Source of the DNA: Chitinophagaceae bacterium
GTDB taxonomy: Bacteria; Bacteroidota; Bacteroidia; Chitinophagales; Chitinophagaceae
Assembly (NCBI GenBank): GCA_947458275.1
Contig: CANGYR010000011.1
Location: 25,109 to 89,108, forward strand
Length of the DNA: 64,000 nt
Direction of reading: 5' to 3'
Made by a program: the position numbers and the translations under genes
In this document: in pieces, positions 17,565-24,553 of the stretch
Layout of the letters: every line of letters begins with the position of its first letter
How positions within the stretch are numbered: position 1 is the stretch's first letter
Notes under the pieces: generated by a model
Seen by the model: only the letters and a program-made list of their open reading frames with translations
What the model was told of the DNA's origin: nothing
Databases searched by the model: none

Positions 17565-20075
17565 ATGGCTAAAAAAATAAAAGAAGAATATACGCATAGC
17601 GACAGTGGTGTCAGCGGCCAGTATAAAACCTGGTTCCTGGATTATGCCAGTTATGTGATTTTGGAAAGGGCAGTTCCCGCTGTGGAAGACGGATTGAAGC
17701 CGGTGCAGCGACGCATCCTTCATGCGATGAAGGAAATGGATGACGGCCGTTTCAATAAAGTGGCGAATATCATCGGACAAAGCATGCAGTACCATCCTCA
17801 TGGTGATGCCAGTATTGGCGATGCGATTGTAAATCTGGGGCAGAAAGATTTATTGATTGAAACCCAGGGTAACTGGGGCGATGTAAGAACCGGCGATGAT
17901 GCTGCCGCTCCCAGGTATATTGAAGCCCGCTTGAGCAAGTTTGCGCTGGAGGTGGCTTTCAATGCCAAGACTACCAACTGGCAGTTGAGCTACGATGGAA
18001 GAAAAAACGAACCGGTTACTTTACCTATGAAGTTTCCGCTATTGCTGGCACAAGGGGCGGAAGGTATTGCGGTGGGTTTGGCAACAAAAATTCTTCCGCA
18101 TAATTTCTGTGAACTGATAGATGCCTCCATTAAATATCTTAAAGGAAGAAAGTTTCAGATACTGCCTGATTTTCAGACCGGAGGCACCATGGATGCAGAA
18201 AATTACAATGAGGGAAAGCGCGGCGGTAAAATCAGAGTGCGGGCAGCAATTGAAGAGCAGGATAAAAAAACGCTGGTAATTAAAAGTGTTCCATTTGGTG
18301 TAACAACCACGCAGTTGATGGAGAGCATTGTAAAAGCGAATGACCAGGGTAAGATAAAAATAAAGAAAGTAATGGACCACACTGCGGCAGATGTGGAAAT
18401 CATCATCGAGCTGGCAGCAGGTATCTCGCCCGATATAACCATAGATGCGCTATATGCCTTTACCGACTGTGAAGTCAGTATTTCTCCAAATGCCTGTGTG
18501 ATTGTAGATAAGAAACCCCAATTTTTAAGTGTATCCGATTTGTTGAAAATTGCCACGGATAACACGAAGGAACTTTTAAAGCAGGAACTGGAAATAAAGC
18601 TGGCTGAACTCCAGGAAAAATGGCATTATACTTCTCTGGAAAAAATATTCTTCGAAGAAAAGATTTACAAAGAACTTGAAAAGAAACATGAAACCTGGGA
18701 GAAAGTAATTGCAGCAATTGACAAAGCCTTTGTTCCTTTTAAAAAACAACTGAAAAGAGATGTTACTACGGAGGATATTCTTAAACTAACGGAAAAGCCT
18801 GTACGAAGAATATATAAACTGGATATTGATGACCTCATAGATCAAATCAAAAAACTGGAGGCGGAAATCAAGCAGGTAAAAAATGATCTGGCCAATCTGG
18901 TTGATTTTACGGTTGCCTACTATGAAAATCTGCTGAAGAAATACGGCAAGGGCAGAGAAAGGAAAACAGAAATCAAACAGTTTGATACCATTCAGGCGAA
19001 ATCAGTGGCTATTGCCAATATTAAGCTATATGCAAATTTTGCCGATGGATTTATTGGTACTTCATTGAAGAAAGATGAATTCATCACCGAATGCAGCGAC
19101 CTCGACGATATCATCGCCTTTACAAAGGGCGGTATTATGAAAGTAGTGAAGGTATCGGATAAAGCATTTATCGGAAAGGATATTCTTCATGTGGCTATAT
19201 TTCAGAAGAATGATGAGCGCACCACCTACAACATGATATATCTGGATGGTAAGACAGGAGTGAGTTATGCCAAACGTTTCAATGTAACCGGCGTTACGCG
19301 TGACAAAGAATATGACCTGACCAAAGGCAGTGAGCGAAGCAAGGTGCATTATTTTTCTGCCAATGCCAATGGTGAAGCGGAGGTGGTGAAAATCATGCTC
19401 AGTCCGAATTGCTCAGCCCGAATCAAAGAGCTGGATTTTTATTTTGAAGAAATGGAAATCAAGGGCCGAAGCAGCATGGGCAATCAGGTGACCAAATATC
19501 CTATCCGAACAATTAAGTTTAAAGATGCAGGTAAATCAACTTTAAGTGCCAAGAAATTGTGGTTTGACAGTAAGTTCGGCAGGCTGAATACAGAGGAGAA
19601 GGGTGAGTACCTCGGAATGTTTGATGCAGAGGACAGGATACTTGTTATATATAATGATGGCAATTATGAAATCACCGATCAGGAATTATTGCAGCGTTTT
19701 GATCCGGAGAAAGTAGTATTGATAGAAAAGTACGACGCTGAAAATATCATTTCTGCAATCTATTTAGATAGTGAGAAACTGCAGTACAATGTCAAGCGTT
19801 TCAAAATTGAGACTACCACCTTGCATACCAAGTTTTATTTCATCAAAGAAGGGAAAGACAATCGCCTGGAGATGGTCACCACGGCCAAAGAACCTTTATT
19901 GATAGTCCAGACCGGTCGAGGTCAGCAGGTCAGCAAAGCCAAATTTAAAATCGATAAACTGGTGGAGGTCATGGGCTGGAAAGCTGTAGGCGCCAAGCTA
20001 GTGGATTTCTCCAAGTCGGTAGAGATGAACTGGGAACTTAAAGAAAAAAGCAGCGGACAGACTGAGTTGTTTTGA
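17565..20075 (+). CDS. parC: DNA topoisomerase IV subunit A (ParC/GyrA type)
   Basis: An 836-residue DNA breakage-reunion subunit. The N-terminal winged-helix core shows DYASYVILERAVP and GLKPVQRRIL, the quinolone-region motif YHPHGDASIGDA (around residues 76-87), and AAAPRYIEARLS with the catalytic tyrosine at Tyr118. A coiled-coil and tower region follows (VKNDLANLVDFTVAYYENLLKK). The C-terminal third forms the DNA-wrapping beta-propeller in diverged form, for example ITECSDLDDIIAFTKGGIMKVVKV. It works with the ParE-type protein encoded upstream. The start ATG lies 10 bases after the DUF1835 stop. Confidence 0.92.
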   Translation: MAKKIKEEYTHSDSGVSGQYKTWFLDYASYVILERAVPAVEDGLKPVQRRILHAMKEMDDGRFNKVANIIGQSMQYHPHGDASIGDAIVNLGQKDLLIETQGNWGDVRTGDDAAAPRYIEARLSKFALEVAFNAKTTNWQLSYDGRKNEPVTLPMKFPLLLAQGAEGIAVGLATKILPHNFCELIDASIKYLKGRKFQILPDFQTGGTMDAENYNEGKRGGKIRVRAAIEEQDKKTLVIKSVPFGVTTTQLMESIVKANDQGKIKIKKVMDHTAADVEIIIELAAGISPDITIDALYAFTDCEVSISPNACVIVDKKPQFLSVSDLLKIATDNTKELLKQELEIKLAELQEKWHYTSLEKIFFEEKIYKELEKKHETWEKVIAAIDKAFVPFKKQLKRDVTTEDILKLTEKPVRRIYKLDIDDLIDQIKKLEAEIKQVKNDLANLVDFTVAYYENLLKKYGKGRERKTEIKQFDTIQAKSVAIANIKLYANFADGFIGTSLKKDEFITECSDLDDIIAFTKGGIMKVVKVSDKAFIGKDILHVAIFQKNDERTTYNMIYLDGKTGVSYAKRFNVTGVTRDKEYDLTKGSERSKVHYFSANANGEAEVVKIMLSPNCSARIKELDFYFEEMEIKGRSSMGNQVTKYPIRTIKFKDAGKSTLSAKKLWFDSKFGRLNTEEKGEYLGMFDAEDRILVIYNDGNYEITDQELLQRFDPEKVVLIEKYDAENIISAIYLDSEKLQYNVKRFKIETTTLHTKFYFIKEGKDNRLEMVTTAKEPLLIVQTGRGQQVSKAKFKIDKLVEVMGWKAVGAKLVDFSKSVEMNWELKEKSSGQTELF

Positions 20076-20086
20076 TTTTTGATTAT

Positions 20087-20183
20087 TTCACCGCAGAGCC
20101 GCAAAGATCGCAGAGTTTTCGCAGAGTTTTCGCAGAGGAATTATCTCAGCGTTACCTCTGCGTTCTTATTTCTCCGCGGTGAA
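20087..20183. repeat. Complete palindromic CCGCAGAG element
   Basis: About 97 bp with inverted ends TTTCACCGCAGAG and TCTCCGCGGTGA. The interior has further CGCAGAG and CTCTGCG copies, so the single strand can fold into a long hairpin. It is located just downstream of parC. Relatives lie at 16586 (half), 27577 and 29719. Confidence 0.85.
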
Positions 20184-20202
20184 CAAACATTAAGGGGTTT
20201 AA

Positions 20203-20303
20203 GTCGCTTCGCTGGTTTAAGGGTTTAAATCGCTGACGCTGGTATAAGGGTTAACTCCAAACCTCAAACGCGCGTAGCGCACCCAAACGCTGCCTTCGGC
20301 AGC
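20203..20303. repeat. GGTTTAA-CGCT-CTGG and CCAAACGCG-AGCGC repeat tract
   Basis: Short units of the form GGTTTAA(G)TCGCT(TCG)CTGG and CTCAAACGCGCGTAGCGCAC occur in series. The tract ends in a perfect hairpin GCTGCC-TTC-GGCAGC at 20289-20303, four bases before the stop codon of the minus-strand lipoprotein gene. The hairpin may act as a transcript end for that gene but has no T-run. Confidence 0.6.
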
Positions 20304-20306
20304 TAA

Positions 20307-21044
20307 TTAGTATAACTGTATCGTAAACACCCTTCCATTAATCGTAAGCGTAGCGGTGTCATCTCCGTTGAAGACGATGGTTCCGTTGTAAGTCTTGGTA
20401 ACGCCATTGCTGATTTTTAGCGTGGCGGAAACGGTGCCGGTGCCTCCTACAATTTTTTCGTTTGTTTTATTGATATTAACGTTGTTGTATGTATGATTAA
20501 CCGTACTTTCAAAAGTATATTTATTTCTGATTTTTGATGTGCGGGTTCCATTTCTGGATACTGTTCCATTCAGAATCAGCGGTTGTGCAGGATCGGGACT
20601 AAATCCGGTAAGCGTCCAGTTACGGGTACCGGTGCTGTTGCCGCTCATTTTTGGCCCGTCAAAAGAACCGGTAATGTTGCCTGTCCAGACCAGTGATGTT
20701 GGTTTTTGATCAGCATCGCAGTTTAATGTTACAGTCCAGTTGTGTGTATGTGATGCAGTGAAGGCACCGTTGGTAAATGTTCTTTGGAAAGTGGAATCTT
20801 TTGTCTCGCCGCATTCCAGCCATCTTTTTCCGAGTATAAAAATTTTGATTTTGGCTAAACGGACAGCTTCTCCGAAATCATCAGCCGATCCACCAACAGG
20901 GCGCGCCATGGTAGTGGCTATTACATCGGCGGCATCTTCTTCTGTAATATCGTTTGATTGGTCTTTTTTACAACTACTCAGCGAAACGGCCAGCAAGGCG
21001 GCTGCAGAGAGCAGGAAACTTGATTTGAATGATACGATTTTCAT
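20307..21044 (-). CDS. Lipoprotein of unknown function
   Basis: Unrecognised beyond its export signal. The start chosen is the ATG at 21044, giving MKIVSFKSSFLLSAAALLAVSLSSC with a lipobox ending in Cys; an upstream ATG at 21080 adds twelve residues and is less likely. The mature protein is Thr/Asn/Gly-rich and predicted beta-stranded (HNWTVTLNCDADQ, TGTRNWTLTGF, FESTVNHTYNNVNI, GTVSATLKISNG). It resembles surface or periplasmic beta-sandwich proteins. Similar-looking SSCKKD lipoproteins are abundant in Chitinophagaceae. It is flanked on both sides by repeat tracts and is probably monocistronic. Confidence 0.65.
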   Translation of the reverse strand: MKIVSFKSSFLLSAAALLAVSLSSCKKDQSNDITEEDAADVIATTMARPVGGSADDFGEAVRLAKIKIFILGKRWLECGETKDSTFQRTFTNGAFTASHTHNWTVTLNCDADQKPTSLVWTGNITGSFDGPKMSGNSTGTRNWTLTGFSPDPAQPLILNGTVSRNGTRTSKIRNKYTFESTVNHTYNNVNINKTNEKIVGGTGTVSATLKISNGVTKTYNGTIVFNGDDTATLTINGRVFTIQLY

Positions 21045-21098
21045 AATATTTTTTTTAAAGTTAGTTAAAAACGAATACATAGACCGGGGAATTGTGGA

Positions 21099-21338
21099 AA
21101 GGTTTAAAACGCCTGCGGCTGGTTTAAAACGCTACGCTGGTTTAAAGGTTTAAGTCGCTTTGCTGGTTTAAAGGTTTAAAACGCTGACGCTGGTTTAAAT
21201 CGCTTTGCTGGTTTAAAGGTTTAAAAGCTGACGCTGGTATATGGGTTAACCCCAAACCCCAAACGCGCGAAGCGAACCCAAACCCCAAACGCGCTTAGCG
21301 CAACCAAACGCGCTTAGCGCAACCAAACGCGCTCAGCG
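21099..21338. repeat. Tandem GGTTTAAA-CGCT-CTGG and CCAAACGCGC-AGCGC repeat block
   Basis: At least six GGTTTAAA(A/G)CGCT-nnn-GCTGG units are followed by four CCAAACGCGC-nn-AGCGCAA units. In each, conserved arms enclose two to four variable bases (TT, GA, TC, TAC, TGAC), making many small hairpins. The block ends one base before the stop codon of the response-regulator gene on the minus strand. It fills the whole gap; no gene is seen in it. Confidence 0.8.
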
Positions 21339-21339
21339 C

Positions 21340-21720
21340 CTAACTAACCAATATCCCCTGCAGCATTTCCTTCGTCAGCGGTTTGCTTAGGAAATCTTTC
21401 ACCATCTCATATTGTTTAGCTCTTTCCAGATCGCGGTGGTCGAGGGTGGAGGAGAGCATGTATATTTTGGTATGGGCAAATGGCTTGCTTTCATCTTTCC
21501 CGAGAATTTCCAGTAATTCAAACCCATCGATGTTGGGCATACGAATGTCAACAAACATGACATCCGGATAAACAATGGTCTCACGGTTTTCGGAAATGTA
21601 GGAGAGCAGTTCCTCTCCGGATCGGAATGCCTTCACTTGTATATGCTTGTCCGTATGATTGATGACGGCTGTGTTCAGGTAGTTGAAAATCTCATCGTCG
21701 TCAACAAGAAAAATCTGCAT
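21340..21720 (-). CDS. CheY-like response regulator receiver protein
   Basis: A single-domain receiver of 126 residues. The acidic pocket is DDD at residues 7-9, the phospho-acceptor is Asp58 in MFVDIRMPNIDGF, the conserved Ser/Thr is in YMLSST, and the conserved Lys is Lys113 in LSKPL. It has no output domain, so it must signal by protein contact or phosphorelay. No histidine kinase is next to it. A second single-domain receiver is encoded divergently about 300 bases away, and the two may share regulation. Confidence 0.9.
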   Translation of the reverse strand: MQIFLVDDDEIFNYLNTAVINHTDKHIQVKAFRSGEELLSYISENRETIVYPDVMFVDIRMPNIDGFELLEILGKDESKPFAHTKIYMLSSTLDHRDLERAKQYEMVKDFLSKPLTKEMLQGILVS

Positions 21721-21892
21721 TATTATTTATGTTAGATGGTAATTATAACGTTTGTTCCTTCATTAAGTGTTGAAGCAATACATAATGCTTCGGTCTAATT
21801 TATTGTTTATGTCTATGTAAATATACAAACCTAATCCGGTTACTATTTATAATTCGATAATTCGACGATTCGGCAATTAGTAACATATTCAA

Positions 21893-21980
21893 CAACTTCT
21901 TCAACCTCTTCAACCTCTTCAACCTCTTCAACCTCTTCAACCTCTTCAACCTTTTGAACCTTTTGAACCTTTTGAACCTC
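21893..21980. repeat. TTCAACCTC 9-bp tandem repeat
   Basis: About six perfect TTCAACCTC units are followed by three CTTTTGAAC variants. Tandem 9-mers of the same family (TTCAACCCC or the reverse GGGGTTGAA) occur at 39729, 40262 and 63021. The repeat lies between the two divergent receiver genes; apart from it the 21721-22035 gap is AT-rich and shows no gene. Confidence 0.9.
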
Positions 21981-22035
21981 CTAAATCAGCAATATCTCCC
22001 TATTTTTGTGAACACATACAAACAGTTGAAACCGC

Positions 22036-22440
22036 ATGTCGCAGCAAGTTGATTTCGTTTTATTGATTGATGATGACGAGTCCACCAACTTTTTCCATAA
22101 GCTGATGGTGGAGGAGTCGGCTGTAACAAAAAATATTTTGGTGGCGCAGACGGGAAATGAGGGTATCAGATTATTGAAAGAAGCATTGACAAACCCGGAT
22201 GTAAATAGGGGGCTGGTTTTTATAGACATCAATATGCCCGGTATGGATGGCTGGATGGTAGTGGAGGAGATTGAAAAACTTGGCCCAGACTTGCTCTCTA
22301 AAATCAGTATACAAATGGTTTCCGCCTCCGAGAATCCCAAAGATTTTGAAAGAATAAAAAATACTCCATCTATAAAAGGGCACCTGCCGAAGCCGTTGAG
22401 TGTGGATGCAATTAGGAAATTAGGAAATTTGGAGATGTGA
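22036..22440 (+). CDS. CheY-like response regulator receiver protein
   Basis: A 134-residue single receiver domain. It has the acidic cluster DDDES at residues 12-14, the phospho-acceptor Asp64 in VFIDINMPGMDGW, MVSASEN for the switch Ser, and Lys119 in HLPKPLS. No output domain and no adjacent kinase. It is divergent from the receiver at 21340-21720 but not a close copy of it, for example in the longer LTNPDVNRG loop, which is common in stand-alone receivers of this phylum. Confidence 0.9.
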   Translation: MSQQVDFVLLIDDDESTNFFHKLMVEESAVTKNILVAQTGNEGIRLLKEALTNPDVNRGLVFIDINMPGMDGWMVVEEIEKLGPDLLSKISIQMVSASENPKDFERIKNTPSIKGHLPKPLSVDAIRKLGNLEM

Positions 22441-22500
22441 AAATGAGGAGATATGAAAATGAGGAGATTTGAAGATGTATACCAACACCAAACTCCAAAC
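22441..22500. repeat. GAGGAGAT-type low-complexity tract
   Basis: Directly after the receiver stop codon there are three GATATGAAAATGAGGA-like units, the reverse complement of the CATCTCCT tract at 23075-23200. It ends in CCAAACTCC/CCTCAAACC units. The pair of inverted tracts brackets a gene-free stretch of about 800 bases that also holds REP-like hairpins. Confidence 0.6.
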
Positions 22501-22753
22501 CTCAAACCACGGACCCCAAACGGTGCGCAACACCAACTATTGTTAAACCTACAGAAAAAAAGCAGTTCATGTCCGTTATTTTCCCCTTGTTAATTTCATA
22601 TCGAAATTGATTTTTGTCGGATAAAATACCCAATAATCATCCCGAAATAGTTTCTATATAACGAAACATTATTTAACATTTGTAAATGTGTTGTGAATGA
22701 TTACGTTTTTTGAAGTCATCTTTTTAGATGAAGCCTTTGAATTTTTCACCGCT

Positions 22754-22820
22754 GTTGGTGTTATCACCAACAGCAAAAGGTTGGATTTGCTCCGTAATGC
22801 TTGTTGGTGATAACACCAAC
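22754..22820. repeat. Inverted pair of REP-like hairpins
   Basis: GTTGGTGTTATCACCAAC at 22754-22771 and its reverse orientation GTTGGTGATAACACCAAC at 22803-22820 are separated by 31 bases. This is the BIME-like arrangement, two hairpins in opposite orientation. The hairpin is identical to those beside the RAYT gene about 20 kb upstream. Open frames here are repeat products. Confidence 0.88.
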
Positions 22821-22949
22821 AAGGGGAATAAAAAAAACCAGGGTAGAAACCCCGGTTCGTTTTTAATCCGTACCCTATGAAAACTTTTACGAAAGTAAGG
22901 GGAGTATTGCAAAATGTCAAAAAATTTTTCCACATCGGCGAATTATCCG

Positions 22950-23058
22950 CTGTTGGTGCTATAAACAACAGCCATTCAGTGAAATATTCTAGATTCTCGT
23001 TGGTGATAACACCAAGAAGGGGTTGAACCTACATTCTCGTTGGTGATAACGCCAAAAA
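22950..23058. repeat. Degenerate REP-like hairpins
   Basis: Three imperfect copies: near 22952 (GTTGGTGCTATAAACAACA), 22999 (GTTGGTGATAACACCAAG) and 23039 (GTTGGTGATAACGCCAA). Two of these are followed by the AAGGGG tail seen in other copies, and two are preceded by ATTCTC. They look like older or decaying members of the RAYT-linked family. Confidence 0.75.
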
Positions 23059-23074
23059 GGGGGAAATCTCCACA

Positions 23075-23200
23075 TTTTCTCACTTTCACATCTCCAAATC
23101 TTCACATCTTCACATCTCCACATCTCCACATCTCCTCATCTCCTCATCTCCTCATCTCCTCATCTCCTCATCTCCTCATCTCCTCATCTCCACATTTTCA
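23075..23200. repeat. CATCTCCT 8-bp tandem repeat
   Basis: CACATCTTCACATCTCCA variants grade into about seven perfect CATCTCCT units. A frame is open through the repeat only because it lacks stops, giving monotonous SSPHLLIS residues; it is not a gene. The remaining DNA of the 22501-23288 gap, apart from the hairpins listed, shows no gene. Confidence 0.88.
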
Positions 23201-23288
23201 CATTGCCGAATCGTCGAATTGCCGAATTACCCAATTGGTTTTTGCTTTTTCCAAAAAAAAAGTTTAATTTTACTCAAATTCAGCAAGG

Positions 23289-23498
23289 ATGAGAAAGTCT
23301 TCTAAATATCAGATTTATATCGTTTGCATTTTATTTATTTGCTTGATATCTCCTTTTATGCTATTTGCTCAGGGTGATGCAGGTTGCGACCCGTTGGATC
23401 CTGCTTGTCCTATTGACGGAGGTGTTTCTTTACTGATTGCCGCCGGAATCGGACTCGGCGCCAGAAAAGCTTACACTCAGCACAAAAAAAACAGCTGA
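23289..23498 (+). CDS. PID-CTERM small exosortase-sorted protein
   Basis: A 69-residue protein made almost only of targeting signals. Residues 1-27 form a signal peptide (core IYIVCILFICLISPFMLFA). Residues 41-43 are the Pro-Ile-Asp sorting motif, followed by a hydrophobic segment GGVSLLIAAGIGLG and a basic tail ARKAYTQHKKNS. This tripartite tail is the PID-CTERM signal recognised by exosortases in Bacteroidota. If the signal peptide is cut near residue 27 and the tail near PID, only about 16 residues remain, including Cys33 and Cys40. It is the first gene of the polysaccharide locus, about 190 bases before the Wza-like gene. An exosortase is encoded at 62471-63025 in the same locus. It could be a carrier or anchor for the glycan; that is inference. 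Confidence 0.8.
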   Translation: MRKSSKYQIYIVCILFICLISPFMLFAQGDAGCDPLDPACPIDGGVSLLIAAGIGLGARKAYTQHKKNS

Positions 23499-23704
23499 TT
23501 TTACCAAATCTTACTACTTCTTGCCTTAAGAAAGGTCTTCCAAAACTGACAATTTTGTTTATTTTTTAATGGAAAAAATTTGCCATTTTTTAAACATGAT
23601 GATGGTCATAAAAAACACGCTTATTGGCTGATTTAAAATTGTTTGTGTCGTTTTTTTTAACGAACTTCGTATAGTGTTTAAAGTATAATGTGAAGTATTT
23701 GTTA

Positions 23705-24553
23705 ATGTTTATGTATTCTCTTCTAACCCAATATACAAGACTCAGAGGCAGATTCCTGCCCGCTTTGATGATTTCTGTCATTTTTGTGGCAGTTTTTACA
23801 TCCTGTACACCAATAAAAAATACCTATTATTTCAAGAATCTCACCAAAGACACGGTCTTTAAAAGTCAGCCTGTTCCCGACATTGAAGCTAAAATCCAGA
23901 AAAATGATGTATTGAGCATCAGCGTAAGCAGTCTGAGCAGTGAGCTTGACGGCAAATTCAACGAAGCCGCCATTACGCCTGTTGCCTTTGTAGGCGGACA
24001 AGGAGGTGCGGGCGCAAGCGGCAAAGGTTTTCTGGTAGGGGAAGATGGTAAAATTCTCATGCATTATCTGGGTAGTGTAAAAGTGGAGGGTCTTACGCGT
24101 AAACAATTGAAGAAAAAATTGCAAGAGGAATTGTTGCCCTACATGAAAGAACCTATCGTTACGGTGGAGTTCCTGAATAAAAAAGTAATCATCATGGGTG
24201 AGGTAGGCGGCCCGAAGATTGTACCCATCACCGAAGAAAAAATGTCCTTACTGGAATTGCTGATTGCCAATGGTGACATCACCGAGAAAGGGGATAAATC
24301 CAAGGTGATGATCATCCGTGATACGGGAACCGACAAACAGGTGAAATTGGTGGATATGGAAGACCACGGCATTTTTGCCTCTCCCTGGTTTTATTTGAAA
24401 CCCAATGACATTGTTTACGTAGCGGCAGAAAAAGAACAACAAAAATTTGACAACAGGATGAAAAAAATGCAAACTTTCCAAATGTATTTCACATTTGTAA
24501 GTTTTGCTACTTCTTTGATTTTTTTGTTCACCAATTTATTTAGAACGCTTTAA
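23705..24553 (+). CDS. Polysaccharide export lipoprotein, Wza-like
   Basis: About 282 residues with a lipoprotein signal ending VAVFTSC. The open frame begins at a GTG (23690); ATG codons at 23705 or 23711 are better starts. The Poly_export domain is seen in KNDVLSISVSSLSSELDGKF and LVGEDGKILMHYLGSVKVEGLTRKQLKKKL, then an SLBB-like domain (VEFLNKKVIIMGEVGGPKIVPI...MSLLELLIANGDI). The C-terminus ends in a hydrophobic helix (MYFTFVSFATSLIFLFTNLF). Wza-type proteins form the periplasmic-outer membrane channel for exported polysaccharide. The stop overlaps the next start (TAATG), coupling it to the Wzc-like gene. Confidence 0.9.
   Translation: MFMYSLLTQYTRLRGRFLPALMISVIFVAVFTSCTPIKNTYYFKNLTKDTVFKSQPVPDIEAKIQKNDVLSISVSSLSSELDGKFNEAAITPVAFVGGQGGAGASGKGFLVGEDGKILMHYLGSVKVEGLTRKQLKKKLQEELLPYMKEPIVTVEFLNKKVIIMGEVGGPKIVPITEEKMSLLELLIANGDITEKGDKSKVMIIRDTGTDKQVKLVDMEDHGIFASPWFYLKPNDIVYVAAEKEQQKFDNRMKKMQTFQMYFTFVSFATSLIFLFTNLFRTL

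Noticed and set aside
22669..22968. Minus-strand open frames near the REP-like pair
   Set aside because: They run through the hairpins and low-complexity DNA, lack a recognisable domain and are not matched by any neighbouring gene structure.
23040..23267. Open frame across the CATCTCCT repeat
   Set aside because: Monotonous Ser/Pro/His/Leu/Ile residues caused by an 8-bp repeat without stops.
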